Of a DNA stretch of 64,000 bases, positions 1 to 8,064 are shown piece by piece. Source of the DNA: Accumulibacter appositus (GTDB lineage Bacteria > Pseudomonadota > Gammaproteobacteria > Burkholderiales > Rhodocyclaceae). Each line of letters starts with the position of its first letter. The first letter of the stretch is position 1. The position numbers and the translations under genes were made by a program. The DNA lies in assembly GCF_035440685.1 (NCBI RefSeq), contig NZ_DAORMW010000007.1; one strand, given 5' to 3'. Below the pieces are notes generated by a model. It made no database searches and was not told where the DNA came from. It saw nothing but the letters and a program-made list of their open reading frames with translations.

Positions 1-25
1 GGCGGCAAGTCGAATGAAATCCTTC

Positions 26-64
26 AAAAAAACCAGGCGGCGCCCCCGTGAGGAGGCGCCGCCT
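26..64 (-). terminator. Rho-independent terminator of pit
   Basis: Perfect 10-bp stem AGGCGGCGCC/GGCGCCGCCT with a 10-nt loop, followed on the minus strand by GG and seven T. It lies about 20 bp after the pit stop codon and ends the DUF47-pit transcription unit. Confidence 0.9.
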
Positions 65-84
65 GCAGCGCTGGCTTTCCAGAC

Positions 85-1347
85 TTACGAGAAGATCGCT
101 CTCAGGATGTAGAAAACGATCGCCGCCAGGATGGCGCCGACAGGCACGGTGATGAACCACGACAGGATGATGCCGCCGATGACCCGCAGGTCAAGCGCAC
201 CAATTCCGCGCGCCAGGCCAACGCCCATCACCGCACCCACTGCGATATGGGTGGTCGACACCGGCAAGCCGAGGCCGGAGGCGAGCACCACCACGAAGGA
301 AGCAGCAATGGTCGCGCAATAGCCGCGCGTCGGGGTCAGTTCGGTGATCTTGTTGCCGATGGTGGCCATCACCTTGTAGCCATAGGTCGCCAGACCGATG
401 ACGATACCGATGCCGCCGAGGAACAGCATGAACGGCGTCACGGCCGACTTCGACGAGACCTGGCCGGTCTCGATCAGCTGCACGACGGCGGCCATCGGGC
501 CGATACCGTTGGCGACGTCATTCGAACCGTGTGCAAAAGCCATGGCCGCACCGGTGAACACCATCAAGGGAATGAACAGCTTCTCGACACTGGCGTAATG
601 GAAGTCCTTGTCAGCCGTTTCATTAATCTTGATACGGTTCATCATCAGCTTGGCGACGATGGCCAGGAGGATGCCGATGCCGAGAGCCAGGACCTGGCCG
701 GTTGAAGGGGCGAGGTGGATGTTGATGTGCTTGAGACCCTTGGTGATGGTCACCAGGGACACCAACCAGCCAACCAGGAACGCATAGAACGGTCCCCACT
801 TGCGGGCCTGGCCGATGGGATCCTCGGTGTTGAGAATCAGCTTGCGGATGCTCAGGGTCAGCAGTAGCGCGAAGAAGCCGCCGAGCACCGGCGAGACGAA
901 CCAGCTGGCGACGATTTCGCCCAGCTTGTCCCACTGCACGGCGTCCGGGCCAATCGCCGCCACGCCGACACCGACGACGGCACCGACGATCGAGTGCGTG
1001 GTCGATACCGGCCAGCCGCGCATGGAAGCGACCATCAGCCAGATGCCTGCAGCCAGCAGTGCGCCCAGCATGCCGTAGACCAGCAATTCCGGTACCGGCT
1101 TGAACGCGTCACCGTCGATGATCCCTTTCGAGATCGTCGAGGCCACGCCACCGCCGGCCAGATAAGCGCCGGCAAACTCCATGATGCCGGCGATGATGAT
1201 GGCCTGCTTGACGGTCAGTGCGCCTGAACCGACCGAGGTGCCCATGGCATTGGCCACGTCGTTGGCGCCGATCCCCCAGGTCATGTAGAGGCCGAAACCA
1301 AAGGCCATGATTAATAATACCGTTTGATGCTGGTGAATAATTTCCAT
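85..1347 (-). CDS. pit: Low-affinity inorganic phosphate transporter, Pit family
   Basis: Inner-membrane permease of 420 aa for (metal-)phosphate symport driven by the proton gradient. The two inverted Pit/PHO4 signatures are visible: GANDVANAMGTSVGSGAL at residues 27-44 and AHGSNDVANGIGPMA near 272-286. Each half also carries a PVSTTH motif, near 113 and near 368. Hydrophobic segments run throughout, with a short hydrophilic centre around 235-255, as is usual. Length is typical for bacterial Pit proteins of the shorter class. It lies 109 bp downstream of a DUF47 gene on the same strand, a classic pairing, and ends at a strong terminator. In polyphosphate-accumulating bacteria Pit is the proposed high-flux phosphate entry and exit route; that role here is inferred. 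Confidence 0.95.
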   Translation of the reverse strand: MEIIHQHQTVLLIMAFGFGLYMTWGIGANDVANAMGTSVGSGALTVKQAIIIAGIMEFAGAYLAGGGVASTISKGIIDGDAFKPVPELLVYGMLGALLAAGIWLMVASMRGWPVSTTHSIVGAVVGVGVAAIGPDAVQWDKLGEIVASWFVSPVLGGFFALLLTLSIRKLILNTEDPIGQARKWGPFYAFLVGWLVSLVTITKGLKHINIHLAPSTGQVLALGIGILLAIVAKLMMNRIKINETADKDFHYASVEKLFIPLMVFTGAAMAFAHGSNDVANGIGPMAAVVQLIETGQVSSKSAVTPFMLFLGGIGIVIGLATYGYKVMATIGNKITELTPTRGYCATIAASFVVVLASGLGLPVSTTHIAVGAVMGVGLARGIGALDLRVIGGIILSWFITVPVGAILAAIVFYILRAIFS

Positions 1348-1456
1348 GTAATGAACCTTAACTGTAGAGTTTGCTAGTAAACACGCGAACAGAATACGGT
1401 CGATCGGGCAGCTCGGGCTGCGCGAGTACCATGCCCATGTTCTCGATGTTCCGGGC

Positions 1457-2137
1457 TCAGCGGGCGATCAGCAGACGCAGGCGGTCGCCGACTTTCTCGG
1501 CGTTGTCGGCCAGATTGCCGACCCACTGGATCAACTGGTACCAGAACACCACCGACACCGGCTTGATGCTGTCTTCCTGGGCAAAGAGAACGCTGATCAG
1601 CGCCATGCCCATCACGTCGGTATCGCTCTCCATCTGGCCAAGTTCCAGCACCATGGCATTGACCTGGTCGACTTCACGGCCACGAAAACCCATTTCCAGC
1701 AGCTCATCGAGTTCCTCGATGACTTTGTGCGCCTGTTCGCAGGTCTCTACGCAACGGTTCACGAAGCGCATCAGCGGTTCGGCCATGCCTTCGGGAACTT
1801 CCATCTTGCGTTCGACCAGCAGGCCGGCGATATCCTGCGCCGTATCGGCGATGGCATCCTGCATCGCCAGCAGTTCCAGCAGGTCGCGCCGGTCGACGGC
1901 CAGCATCATGCTTTTTGGCAGATGGTCACGCAGATTGTTCTTGAGTGCGTCGGCCTCACCCTCCTTGACAAAAACGCGGTCCTTGTGGGCTTCGAGCTTT
2001 GCTGCATCCTGCTCGATCACGGCACTGAAGAGCCCTGGCATCTCAGCCACGCATTCGCAAACGATGCGCATATGTTGCTGCATTGGCTTGAAAGGCGACT
2101 TGCCAAACAAGGCTGCAATCGGATTGGTGGATAACAT
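1457..2137 (-). CDS. DUF47 family PhoU-like protein, Pit accessory
   Basis: Cytoplasmic all-helical protein of 226 aa in the DUF47/TIGR00153 family, a distant relative of PhoU found next to pit genes and thought to modulate the transporter. I chose the ATG at 2137 because GGAGG sits five bases upstream and the product begins MLSTNPIAALFGKSPF, typical for the family. The open frame continues about 49 codons further upstream but without family character. Internal features include repeated acidic helices such as EELDELLEMGFRGREVDQV and the C-terminal ending SDTDVMGMALISVLFAQEDSIKPVSVV-type helix leading to a basic RLRLLIAR end. It is the first gene of a two-gene unit with pit. Its exact biochemical role is not known. 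Confidence 0.9.
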   Translation of the reverse strand: MLSTNPIAALFGKSPFKPMQQHMRIVCECVAEMPGLFSAVIEQDAAKLEAHKDRVFVKEGEADALKNNLRDHLPKSMMLAVDRRDLLELLAMQDAIADTAQDIAGLLVERKMEVPEGMAEPLMRFVNRCVETCEQAHKVIEELDELLEMGFRGREVDQVNAMVLELGQMESDTDVMGMALISVLFAQEDSIKPVSVVFWYQLIQWVGNLADNAEKVGDRLRLLIAR

Positions 2138-2608
2138 TTGTCCTCCGGTGTGGTTGGTAAAAAAAAACGAAAATTCTGCAAAGCTCGGTTTTCGGCGCAC
2201 ACGAAGACAGTCAACCACCCCCCGTGAAGCGCCTCTCCGCGCCTCTGAACCCTCGGCAAATTGTAGTCCTAAATGCCGCAACAAGGGACCGTGTCAAGCG
2301 CCTTTTTCGGACTCAAGTACCCGAAATTACAACTTTTTTTGATCAAACGCAGAGTTGGGCGATTTCGCTATAGACAAGCACCGAGCGCTCAGTACTGGCG
2401 CCCGAACGACCAGCCGGAGGGACATGGAGACCGTTGTCGAGGGTCCGGCAGGGCCATGCTCGGCGGACGCCAGATGGCGGCATGCACGAAACGTGCGAAG
2501 AACCCACCATTTGGCAGCGGCCAGGGGCGACAAGAGCCTGTTCGTGGGTGATTCTCGCGCCGACTACCGTGAAAGTCGCTTACGCGACTTCCACGAACCA
2601 CCAACGGT
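2138..2608. other. Gene-poor gap upstream of the DUF47-pit unit
   Basis: Roughly 470 bp without a convincing gene. It should contain the DUF47-pit promoter (minus strand). The AT-rich stretch around 2157-2180 lies just upstream of the ribosome binding site. No Pho box close to the CTGTCAT-type consensus was found. The right end holds a hairpin repeat (2569-2594), listed separately. Open frames here lack any recognisable product. Confidence 0.5.
2569..2594. repeat. Interspersed hairpin repeat, short copy
   Basis: GTGAAAGTCGC-TTAC-GCGACT hairpin starting 14 bp after the stop codon of the minus-strand gene at 2609-3082. Near-identical hairpins occur at 57104-57127 and 49224-49254. Confidence 0.6.
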
Positions 2609-3082
2609 TCAGGACATCAGCTTGCCCGGCAGCGCGTCCTGCAAGCACTGGGCCAGACGATCCATATCCTGATAACCCTCGAGGCGGATCCCGCGACGGT
2701 TCTTGAGCAGCAACTGGATGTGCCGCAGTCTTCCCCGGCGTCGGAACAGGCGCAGCGCGGAAACCTGCTCCAACTCCAGTTCGGTCCATTTCCCGGCGCT
2801 CAGGAAGCGCAACTTGCCCGGCACCAATTCGATGCAGTGATCGTCGATCACGCGCAGATAACGAAGCAGAAACAATAGATTGCCAAGGTTCGCCGCGCCC
2901 AGAAGCCAGACCACCGACCACCACAGGAGGCTGCTGTAGCGTTCGGGATCCTGTTCGTGCCCGACGCTGACCGCGATGACCATCGCAGCGCTGAACAGCA
3001 GGCCCCAGCCAGCGTTGAGCCAACGCCGACGCTTTTCCTCTTTCCCGACTACGAAACGCTCCATCATCGTCCTGCCACTCAC
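2609..3082 (-). CDS. Small membrane protein with two transmembrane helices, unknown function
   Basis: Not recognised beyond its topology. The 157-aa frame opens with GTG at 3082; ATG codons at 3067 and 3064 (products MMERF.. and MERF..) are equally possible starts. A basic N-terminus (GKEEKRRRW) precedes two hydrophobic segments, about residues 25-40 and 51-72. A cytoplasmic-looking region follows (RYLRVIDDHCIELVPGKLRF), with alternating beta-like stretches and many arginines. The pattern of two helices plus a small beta domain is reminiscent of PH-like bacterial membrane proteins, but this is only a topology match. It stands alone on the minus strand between a terminator and the DUF47 promoter region. 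Confidence 0.7.
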   Translation of the reverse strand: MSGRTMMERFVVGKEEKRRRWLNAGWGLLFSAAMVIAVSVGHEQDPERYSSLLWWSVVWLLGAANLGNLLFLLRYLRVIDDHCIELVPGKLRFLSAGKWTELELEQVSALRLFRRRGRLRHIQLLLKNRRGIRLEGYQDMDRLAQCLQDALPGKLMS

Positions 3083-3114
3083 TCATGAATCCTACAAGCT
3101 TGGCCATCATGCAT

Positions 3115-3141
3115 AAAAAAGGCGGTGAGCCTCACCGCCTA
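3115..3141 (-). terminator. Terminator after the ParA-partner operon
   Basis: A near-perfect palindrome AGGCGGTGAG-C-CTCACCGCCT is followed on the minus strand by six T. It lies about 25 bp after the stop of the 3164-3820 gene and ends the parA unit. Confidence 0.85.
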
Positions 3142-3163
3142 TCTCGAGATCAGCGCCTGGTTG

Positions 3164-3820
3164 TCAGCGCTTTTTTTTCTTCTTGCCTTTCTTCGCTTTC
3201 TTGCCGTCAACCGGTGCGGCCAGCGAGCCAAGCAGGGCCTGCATTTGCTCCAGTTTCTGTTCCGCGAAGACCTGCACGCCGGCGCGCAGAATATCAGACT
3301 TGGTCGCCGCCCAACCGGCAACCCTGGACAGCTCGTCGCGCAATGCTTCGATCGCTGCCTCCTCGCTCTTCAATAGCTTCACGGTGTAGCTGACCAGCTT
3401 GTCGCGTTTCTGCTTGGCCACTTTCTCGAGCATCTCGACCGCTCCTGCCGACTTGGCAGCCCTGGTCTTGGGCTGAGGGCCAGTCGCGGCCACTTTACTG
3501 CTGGCCGTGGCCTTTGGCGGCGCGGCAAGCTCGGCCGCCGGCGCCTCCACTGCCGCCTTCCTCGCTGTCGCCGGCTGCTTTGCAGCTGGCGCTTTCGCTG
3601 CCACCGCCGGTCGTGGTGCTGCAGCCCGCCGCGCAGGGGCGCTGGGAGGGGCGGCAACAGCGGCGCTGGTGGGCAGATCAGGCTTGGAGGCGTCGCTGTG
3701 ATTCGTGGCCTCAATGGGAGCATCCGCAGCCACCAGGCGATCGGCCAGCGAATCGTCTTCTTTCTTGAGGCTGGCCCGCAACGCGGTCTTGTTGCTGCTC
3801 GTGCGTGAAGATGTCGTCAT
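3164..3820 (-). CDS. Ala/Pro/Lys-rich protein with ribbon-helix-helix-like C-terminus, ParA partner
   Basis: Protein of 218 aa. The start is the ATG at 3820, which shares one base with the parA stop (TGATG) and has GGGAGG six bases upstream. Residues about 40-130 are low-complexity Ala/Pro/Lys, disordered and basic, like histone H1-type tails. Residues about 130-195 look structured. SYTVKLLKSEEAAIEALRD gives a strand plus helix, and a turn followed by TKSDILRAGVQVFAEQ gives a second helix, which is the layout of a ribbon-helix-helix DNA-binding fold. The end is a run of Lys/Gly (KKAKKGKKKKKR). Tight coupling to a ParA ATPase suggests a ParB/ParG-like adaptor that binds DNA or a cargo such as storage granules. 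Function is inferred; no named family was recognised. Confidence 0.75.
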   Translation of the reverse strand: MTTSSRTSSNKTALRASLKKEDDSLADRLVAADAPIEATNHSDASKPDLPTSAAVAAPPSAPARRAAAPRPAVAAKAPAAKQPATARKAAVEAPAAELAAPPKATASSKVAATGPQPKTRAAKSAGAVEMLEKVAKQKRDKLVSYTVKLLKSEEAAIEALRDELSRVAGWAATKSDILRAGVQVFAEQKLEQMQALLGSLAAPVDGKKAKKGKKKKKR

Positions 3821-4485
3821 CAATTTCCTCCCAATTGTTTAAGAACGGCTGCGATGAGCTTGCGGACCTCTTCCTGAGCGGCGTCAGCACCCGATCCGAG
3901 CTGAAAAACGGAGGCTCCGATCACCGCGCTTTGCGCGTAGGCATTTCGCTGGCAGAGCATAGCATCGAGGATCGGCAAGGTAAATTCGTGCAATAGTTCA
4001 AGCACATCGGTCGCCAGCGCTGTGTTCTGTACCCGGTTCGGCACGATGCACCCGTGCAGACGATGGCTCTGCTCCATGCGGGTCAGGATCAGTCGCTCGA
4101 CAGCCAACGTCGACCACAGGTCGGTCGGGCTGGGAACGGCCGGGATCAGCGCCAGATGCGCCACCGCCAGCGCCGCCAGAGTAGACGGATGGTAGATTGA
4201 CGGCGGCGTATCGAGGACTACGTAATCGGCTTCGCGTTGCAGCTCGCCGATGTGCTTGATCAGCTCAAGGCCGGACATCTTGCGGACATCGAGGTGCAGA
4301 TCGGAGTCCAGCAAGGGGGCGGACTCGGCCCAGCGAAAGGCACTCTCCTGGGGGTCGAGGTCAACCAGCAACACAGAAGCGCCGCGGGCGTGAAAGCCGC
4401 CGCCCAATTGCATGGCAACGGTCGTTTTCCCGGCGCCGCCCTTCTGCGAAACAACGGCAATTACCCGGCCTAGTGACATGGACAT
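3820..4485 (-). CDS. ParA/MinD-family partition ATPase
   Basis: Small ParA of 221 aa without an N-terminal DNA-binding domain (type Ib size). The deviant Walker A motif KGGAGKTT is at residues 15-22 with the signature lysine, DLDPQES at 43-49 is switch I/Walker A', and VVLDTPPS is Walker B. Such ATPases dimerise on ATP, bind DNA non-specifically and move plasmids, chromosomes or protein cargo over the nucleoid. The start is ATG 4485 (AGG four bases upstream) or ATG 4479; an upstream extension to 4536 lacks family character. It overlaps the downstream RHH-like gene by one base, implying a two-protein system. No parS-like repeats or replication gene are nearby, so cargo positioning is as likely as DNA partitioning. 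Confidence 0.9.
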   Translation of the reverse strand: MSMSLGRVIAVVSQKGGAGKTTVAMQLGGGFHARGASVLLVDLDPQESAFRWAESAPLLDSDLHLDVRKMSGLELIKHIGELQREADYVVLDTPPSIYHPSTLAALAVAHLALIPAVPSPTDLWSTLAVERLILTRMEQSHRLHGCIVPNRVQNTALATDVLELLHEFTLPILDAMLCQRNAYAQSAVIGASVFQLGSGADAAQEEVRKLIAAVLKQLGGN

Positions 4486-4706
4486 AAAACCTGCCTTATG
4501 AACAGCTTGATGAAGAAAATGCGCATTGCCCAGCAATTATGCCATCACTGGCCGCACAGGCAAGGACAAAGCACCGGCGAGCCGCGACCAACAGAGGACC
4601 CTTCTTTACCGGAGCAGCCAATAGCGGACGAGGCAGGCCGCGGCGCTCTTTTCGCAGCGCACTGAGCATCAGCCTCGGTGTCGGGCGGCAAGCGGTTCCT
4701 GTCCGC

Positions 4707-5615
4707 TCAACGGCGGTCGTTCGTGCCACCTGCCAGGAGCGCGTCGATCTGCGCATCCTTCTCGCGCCAGATTTGCTGCAGCCACTGCTGGAACGCCGCG
4801 CGAACCGCCGGGTCATTGGCGTAATCACCGTTCGCCAGATGCCTCGGTACTGGCAGGCCCTGGACCCGTACACGCACGCAGCGCATACGGCCGCAGAGAA
4901 ACTCCCAGAAACTTGGTGCGCCGTCAGGATAGACAATGGTCACATCGAGAATCGCGCGGAACTTGTCGCCCATCACGTTCAAGGTCAGCGCGATACCGCC
5001 CGCTTTTGGCCGTAACAAGTGCCGGTAGGGCGACTGCTGCCGCTGCTGCTTGGCCGGTGTAAAGCGCGTCCCCTCGCTGAAGTTCATGACGCTGGTCGGA
5101 ATCAGCGCAAACTTCTCGCAGGCCTTGCGCGTCGCCTCCTGATCCCGGCCACGCAGTTCCGGATGCCTGTCGAGCATTTGTTCGCTGTGCCGGCGCATGA
5201 ACGGGAACTCAAGCGCCCACCATGCGAGCCCCATCACTGGCACCCACAGCAGCTGCCGCTTGAGAAAGAACTTGAGCAAAGGAATGCGGCCGGTCAGCAA
5301 GTGCTGCAGCACAAAGATATCGACCCATGACTGATGGTTGCAATTGACTAGATACCAGCCGCCGCGGTCGAGGTCATCGATTCCTTCGACGTCCCAGACG
5401 GTTTCCTGTGTGAGGCGCATCCAGCCGCGGTTGCCGGCAATCCACGCCTCGGCAATGCGTAGCAGAACCGGGTCGAGGTGCAAGCGCAGCGCTCTGAATG
5501 GCAGCACCAGCTTGACGATCGCCAAGGCCAGCAGGATCGGCACCCAGAACAGGGTATTGAGGGCCAGCAGCAGCAGAGCGATCAGGCCCAGCACGGGGGC
5601 AGGCAGGGAAGTCAA
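4707..5615 (-). CDS. YihG-type lysophospholipid acyltransferase
   Basis: Membrane-anchored 1-acyl-glycerophosphate acyltransferase family (PlsC superfamily), 302 aa, closely following the layout of E. coli YihG. The N-terminal hydrophobic hairpin spans about residues 6-38. The catalytic HX4D block is NHQSWVDI, followed by a substrate motif around RHSEQ and NFSEGTRFT (block III). It would acylate lysophosphatidic acid or related phospholipids at the inner membrane. The start is uncertain. TTG at 5615 is given, but no ATG exists in frame back to the stop of the preceding gene (5676), and that interval encodes IIFYGNKFSIATRLVFLL, so the true start may lie a few codons upstream. It sits 60 bp after rbgA on the same strand, probably cotranscribed. 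Confidence 0.85.
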   Translation of the reverse strand: MTSLPAPVLGLIALLLLALNTLFWVPILLALAIVKLVLPFRALRLHLDPVLLRIAEAWIAGNRGWMRLTQETVWDVEGIDDLDRGGWYLVNCNHQSWVDIFVLQHLLTGRIPLLKFFLKRQLLWVPVMGLAWWALEFPFMRRHSEQMLDRHPELRGRDQEATRKACEKFALIPTSVMNFSEGTRFTPAKQQRQQSPYRHLLRPKAGGIALTLNVMGDKFRAILDVTIVYPDGAPSFWEFLCGRMRCVRVRVQGLPVPRHLANGDYANDPAVRAAFQQWLQQIWREKDAQIDALLAGGTNDRR

Positions 5616-5675
5616 CAGGAATACCAGGCGGGTAGCGATAGAGAACTTGTTGCCGTAGAAAATGATGCGCCTTGG

Positions 5676-6638
5676 CTAGCGCGCACTATCCTCGGGCACG
5701 CATTCCAGGCGCGGCGGCGGTCCAGACAGAGGCTCCTCGCCCGCGGCCTGCGCGCAAGCCTCCTGCCTGGCTTCGTCGGCAAGCATCTGGCGACGCGTTA
5801 CCGGCGTCTCCAGGCTGATTCGTCCCAGCAGACCGTCACGATAATCCTGCAGCAGCACTTGCGCGGCTTTATCGAGATCCGCGGCACCACCACGCAGGCG
5901 CAAGCCGCGACGTGCAGCAATCCGCTCGATGACATCTATGGCGTCGAGCTTCGCGAGTTCAGCACTTGGCAAGCCGTAGCGATTCGCCAGCAGCGCCGGA
6001 TAGCGCGCCAGCAACAGACCAGCGAGAAAGCCCGCCACTTCTTCATCGATCATCGCATTGCGGCCGATGGCATTGCTGGCGGCGAGCATCAGACCGTCGC
6101 TCGGATGGTCAATCCTCGCCCACATCAGTCCCGGCATGTCGGTGATCGTGTGACGAACATCGAGCTGTGAAGTCTGCTGCTGGCGGGTCACCGCCGGTTC
6201 GTCGCCGACTTTGGCGATCTTGCGCTTGAATAGGACATTCATCAGGGTCGACTTGCCAACATTGGGGACGCCCATGATCAGCATGCGCAGCGGCTTGACG
6301 TTGTCGTTGCGGTGCGGCGCCAGCGTCTGGCACAGCGTCGGCAGGCGCGTCGCGTCGCCAGGCTTGCGGCACGACAGCGCAACCGCACGCACACCCTGCT
6401 GCTTATTGTAATGATCGATCCACGCCCGGGTCGCCGCGGGGTCAGCCAGATCAGCCTTGTTGAGAACCTTCAGGCATGGGCGCTGACGCTGCAGGCGAAG
6501 CTCGCGGACGAGCGGATTGGTGCTCGCCTCAGGCATACGTGCATCGAGTAGCTCGATGACCACATCGATCGACAGCATCGTCTCGGCCGCTTTCTTGCGC
6601 GCCGAGTTCATGTGTCCGGGAAACCACTGGATGGCCAT
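5676..6638 (-). CDS. ylqF: Ribosome biogenesis GTPase RbgA/YlqF
   Basis: Circularly permuted GTPase of 320 aa involved in late assembly of the large ribosomal subunit. The permuted order is visible: NKADL (G4) comes first, followed later by GVPNVGKST (G1 P-loop) and DMPGLMW (G3). The start is ATG 6638, giving MAIQWFPGHM, the invariant family N-terminus; the frame extends 24 codons upstream without family character. The C-terminal helical part (AGLLLARYPALLANRYGL...) is the substrate-side domain. A plsC-like acyltransferase follows. Confidence 0.93.
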   Translation of the reverse strand: MAIQWFPGHMNSARKKAAETMLSIDVVIELLDARMPEASTNPLVRELRLQRQRPCLKVLNKADLADPAATRAWIDHYNKQQGVRAVALSCRKPGDATRLPTLCQTLAPHRNDNVKPLRMLIMGVPNVGKSTLMNVLFKRKIAKVGDEPAVTRQQQTSQLDVRHTITDMPGLMWARIDHPSDGLMLAASNAIGRNAMIDEEVAGFLAGLLLARYPALLANRYGLPSAELAKLDAIDVIERIAARRGLRLRGGAADLDKAAQVLLQDYRDGLLGRISLETPVTRRQMLADEARQEACAQAAGEEPLSGPPPRLECVPEDSAR

Positions 6639-6774
6639 GAAAATCCAAAGACTGACTGAAGGAGCGGTCATTATCCCACCGCCCAGCCCCTTCTGCCGCG
6701 CTTCTGGCACGCGTCTGCAGCCTTTCCACCCCCTGCCGCCACTTGCACCACAGCCACAGCAGTAGCGAAGGCGC

Positions 6775-6780
6775 TAGAAT
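6775..6780 (+). promoter_or_regulatory. Possible -10 element (TAGAAT) of the methyltransferase gene
   Basis: TAGAAT lies 34 bp before the TTG start at 6814. No good -35 is found at the right spacing, so support is weak. Confidence 0.3.
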
Positions 6781-6813
6781 ACACGTCTTTCGTCAATCAG
6801 CCTCAGGACAAAC

Positions 6814-7635
6814 TTGCCGCCGATCCCCGAAATCAGGCCCGAGCAGTCGATCGAACTGCTCAAGGAACTGCACCTCCTGACCCGCGACGGCAAGCTCAAC
6901 CAGGACAGCCGGCGCAAGCTCAAGCAGGTCCACCACCTGTTCCACTTCATCGAGCCACTGCTCGCCGAACTCATCGCCACCGACAGCCACCTGACCCTGG
7001 CCGACCATGGCGCCGGCAAATCCTATCTCGGCTTCATCCTCTACGATCTCTTCTTCAAGGCCAGGGACAACGGCCACATCTATGGCGTCGAAGCGCGCCC
7101 GGAACTGGTCGAACGCTCACGCCAGCTGGCCCGGCGACTCGGTTTTGCGCGCATGTCCTTCCTCAATCTGTGCGTCGAGAACGCCATCGACTCACCGGCC
7201 TTGCCCGAACGAATCGACATTGTCACCGCGCTGCACGCCTGTGACACCGCCACCGACGACGCCATTCGCTTCGCTTTTGAGAAGCAGGCGCGGTTCATCG
7301 TTCTCATCCCCTGCTGCCAAGCCGAAGTCGCCGCGCAGCTACGCAGCAAGAAGAACGAGTCCTTCGCCAAAACGCCGCTGTCGGAAATCTGGCGCCATCC
7401 GATCCACACCCGCGAGTTCGGCAGCCAGCTGACCAACGCCCTGCGTTGCCTGCAACTCGAAGCGCGCGGCTATCAATTAACGGTGACCGAACTCGTTGGC
7501 TGGGAACACTCGCTCAAGAACGAGTTGATCATTGCCAGGCATACCGGACAGGCACGCGGCAACGCCGCCACGCGACTCGAACAGATCCTGCACCAGCTGA
7601 ATCTCGACGAACTGCGCGATCGCTTCATTTATTGA
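6814..7635 (+). CDS. SAM-dependent methyltransferase, METTL25/GSTCD-like
   Basis: Cytoplasmic class-I methyltransferase-like protein of 273 aa. Motif I is LADHGAGKSYLGFIL (about residues 62-76), followed by the acidic strand end IYGVEARPELVERS that would bind SAM ribose. IDIVTALHACDTATDDAI and VLIPCCQAEVAAQL match the 'HACD..' and 'PCC' motifs of the Methyltransf_32 family, which includes eukaryotic METTL25 and GSTCD. The substrate is unknown; the conserved PCC resembles RNA-modifying relatives. It starts with TTG at 6814 after CAGGA; no ATG is available in frame upstream. It appears to be the first gene of a plus-strand run. Confidence 0.8.
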   Translation: MPPIPEIRPEQSIELLKELHLLTRDGKLNQDSRRKLKQVHHLFHFIEPLLAELIATDSHLTLADHGAGKSYLGFILYDLFFKARDNGHIYGVEARPELVERSRQLARRLGFARMSFLNLCVENAIDSPALPERIDIVTALHACDTATDDAIRFAFEKQARFIVLIPCCQAEVAAQLRSKKNESFAKTPLSEIWRHPIHTREFGSQLTNALRCLQLEARGYQLTVTELVGWEHSLKNELIIARHTGQARGNAATRLEQILHQLNLDELRDRFIY

Positions 7636-7714
7636 CCACTCATTGACCACTTCGGGGAATGTCGAGGCCGCCGCCACCTTGGCGAATCGTCAGAATGGTC
7701 AGCAAGGAACTTGC

Positions 7715-8032
7715 ATGGAAAAATGGATCACCCGCGTCGTCGCAGCCCTCGTCGCCTGCGGCAGCCTCGCCTTGTTCTGGACCTTCGGCGTCTTTCTTGC
7801 CGTGCCCTGGCATGAGAGCCGCATGCGCTCGCTGAACAGCGTCGAATGGCAGGTCCTCGGCATTCCGCTGCTCGTTGGGCTGGCCGTTACCTGGGGCGCC
7901 CTGCACATCCTGGCGATCGCCGACCGCGAAACGCGCCCGCGGCTATATTTCACCACCTGCGCGCTACTAATGATCGTTTCCGCTCTGGCCGTTCTCGGTG
8001 GCATGGCGTGGACCATCGCACGCATTGCCTGA
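7715..8032 (+). CDS. Small membrane protein, three transmembrane helices
   Basis: Unrecognised 105-aa inner-membrane protein. The ATG at 7715 has AAGGA upstream and begins MEKWITRVVAALVACGSLALFW, an immediate hydrophobic helix. Two more follow: VLGIPLLVGLAVTWGALHIL and CALLMIVSALAVLGGMAWTIA. A charged loop (PWHESRMRSLNSVEW) separates the first two. The frame is open back to 7643, but that part has no translation signal. It sits just before galU on the same strand. Confidence 0.65.
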   Translation: MEKWITRVVAALVACGSLALFWTFGVFLAVPWHESRMRSLNSVEWQVLGIPLLVGLAVTWGALHILAIADRETRPRLYFTTCALLMIVSALAVLGGMAWTIARIA

Positions 8033-8064
8033 ACAGGCCGCCTCCCCCATCACAACTGGAACCC

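Noticed and set aside
2138..2284. Pho box upstream of the DUF47-pit unit
   Set aside because: TTGACTGTCTTCG resembles a half-site only; no tandem CTGTCAT-like repeat is present.
1371..2342. Long plus-strand open frame antisense to the DUF47 gene
   Set aside because: Ser/Arg-rich translation without motifs; a shadow of the minus-strand gene in GC-rich DNA.
3820..4485. ParA as part of an integrated plasmid or ICE
   Set aside because: No replication, relaxase, integrase or att-like repeats nearby; neighbours are ordinary chromosomal genes.
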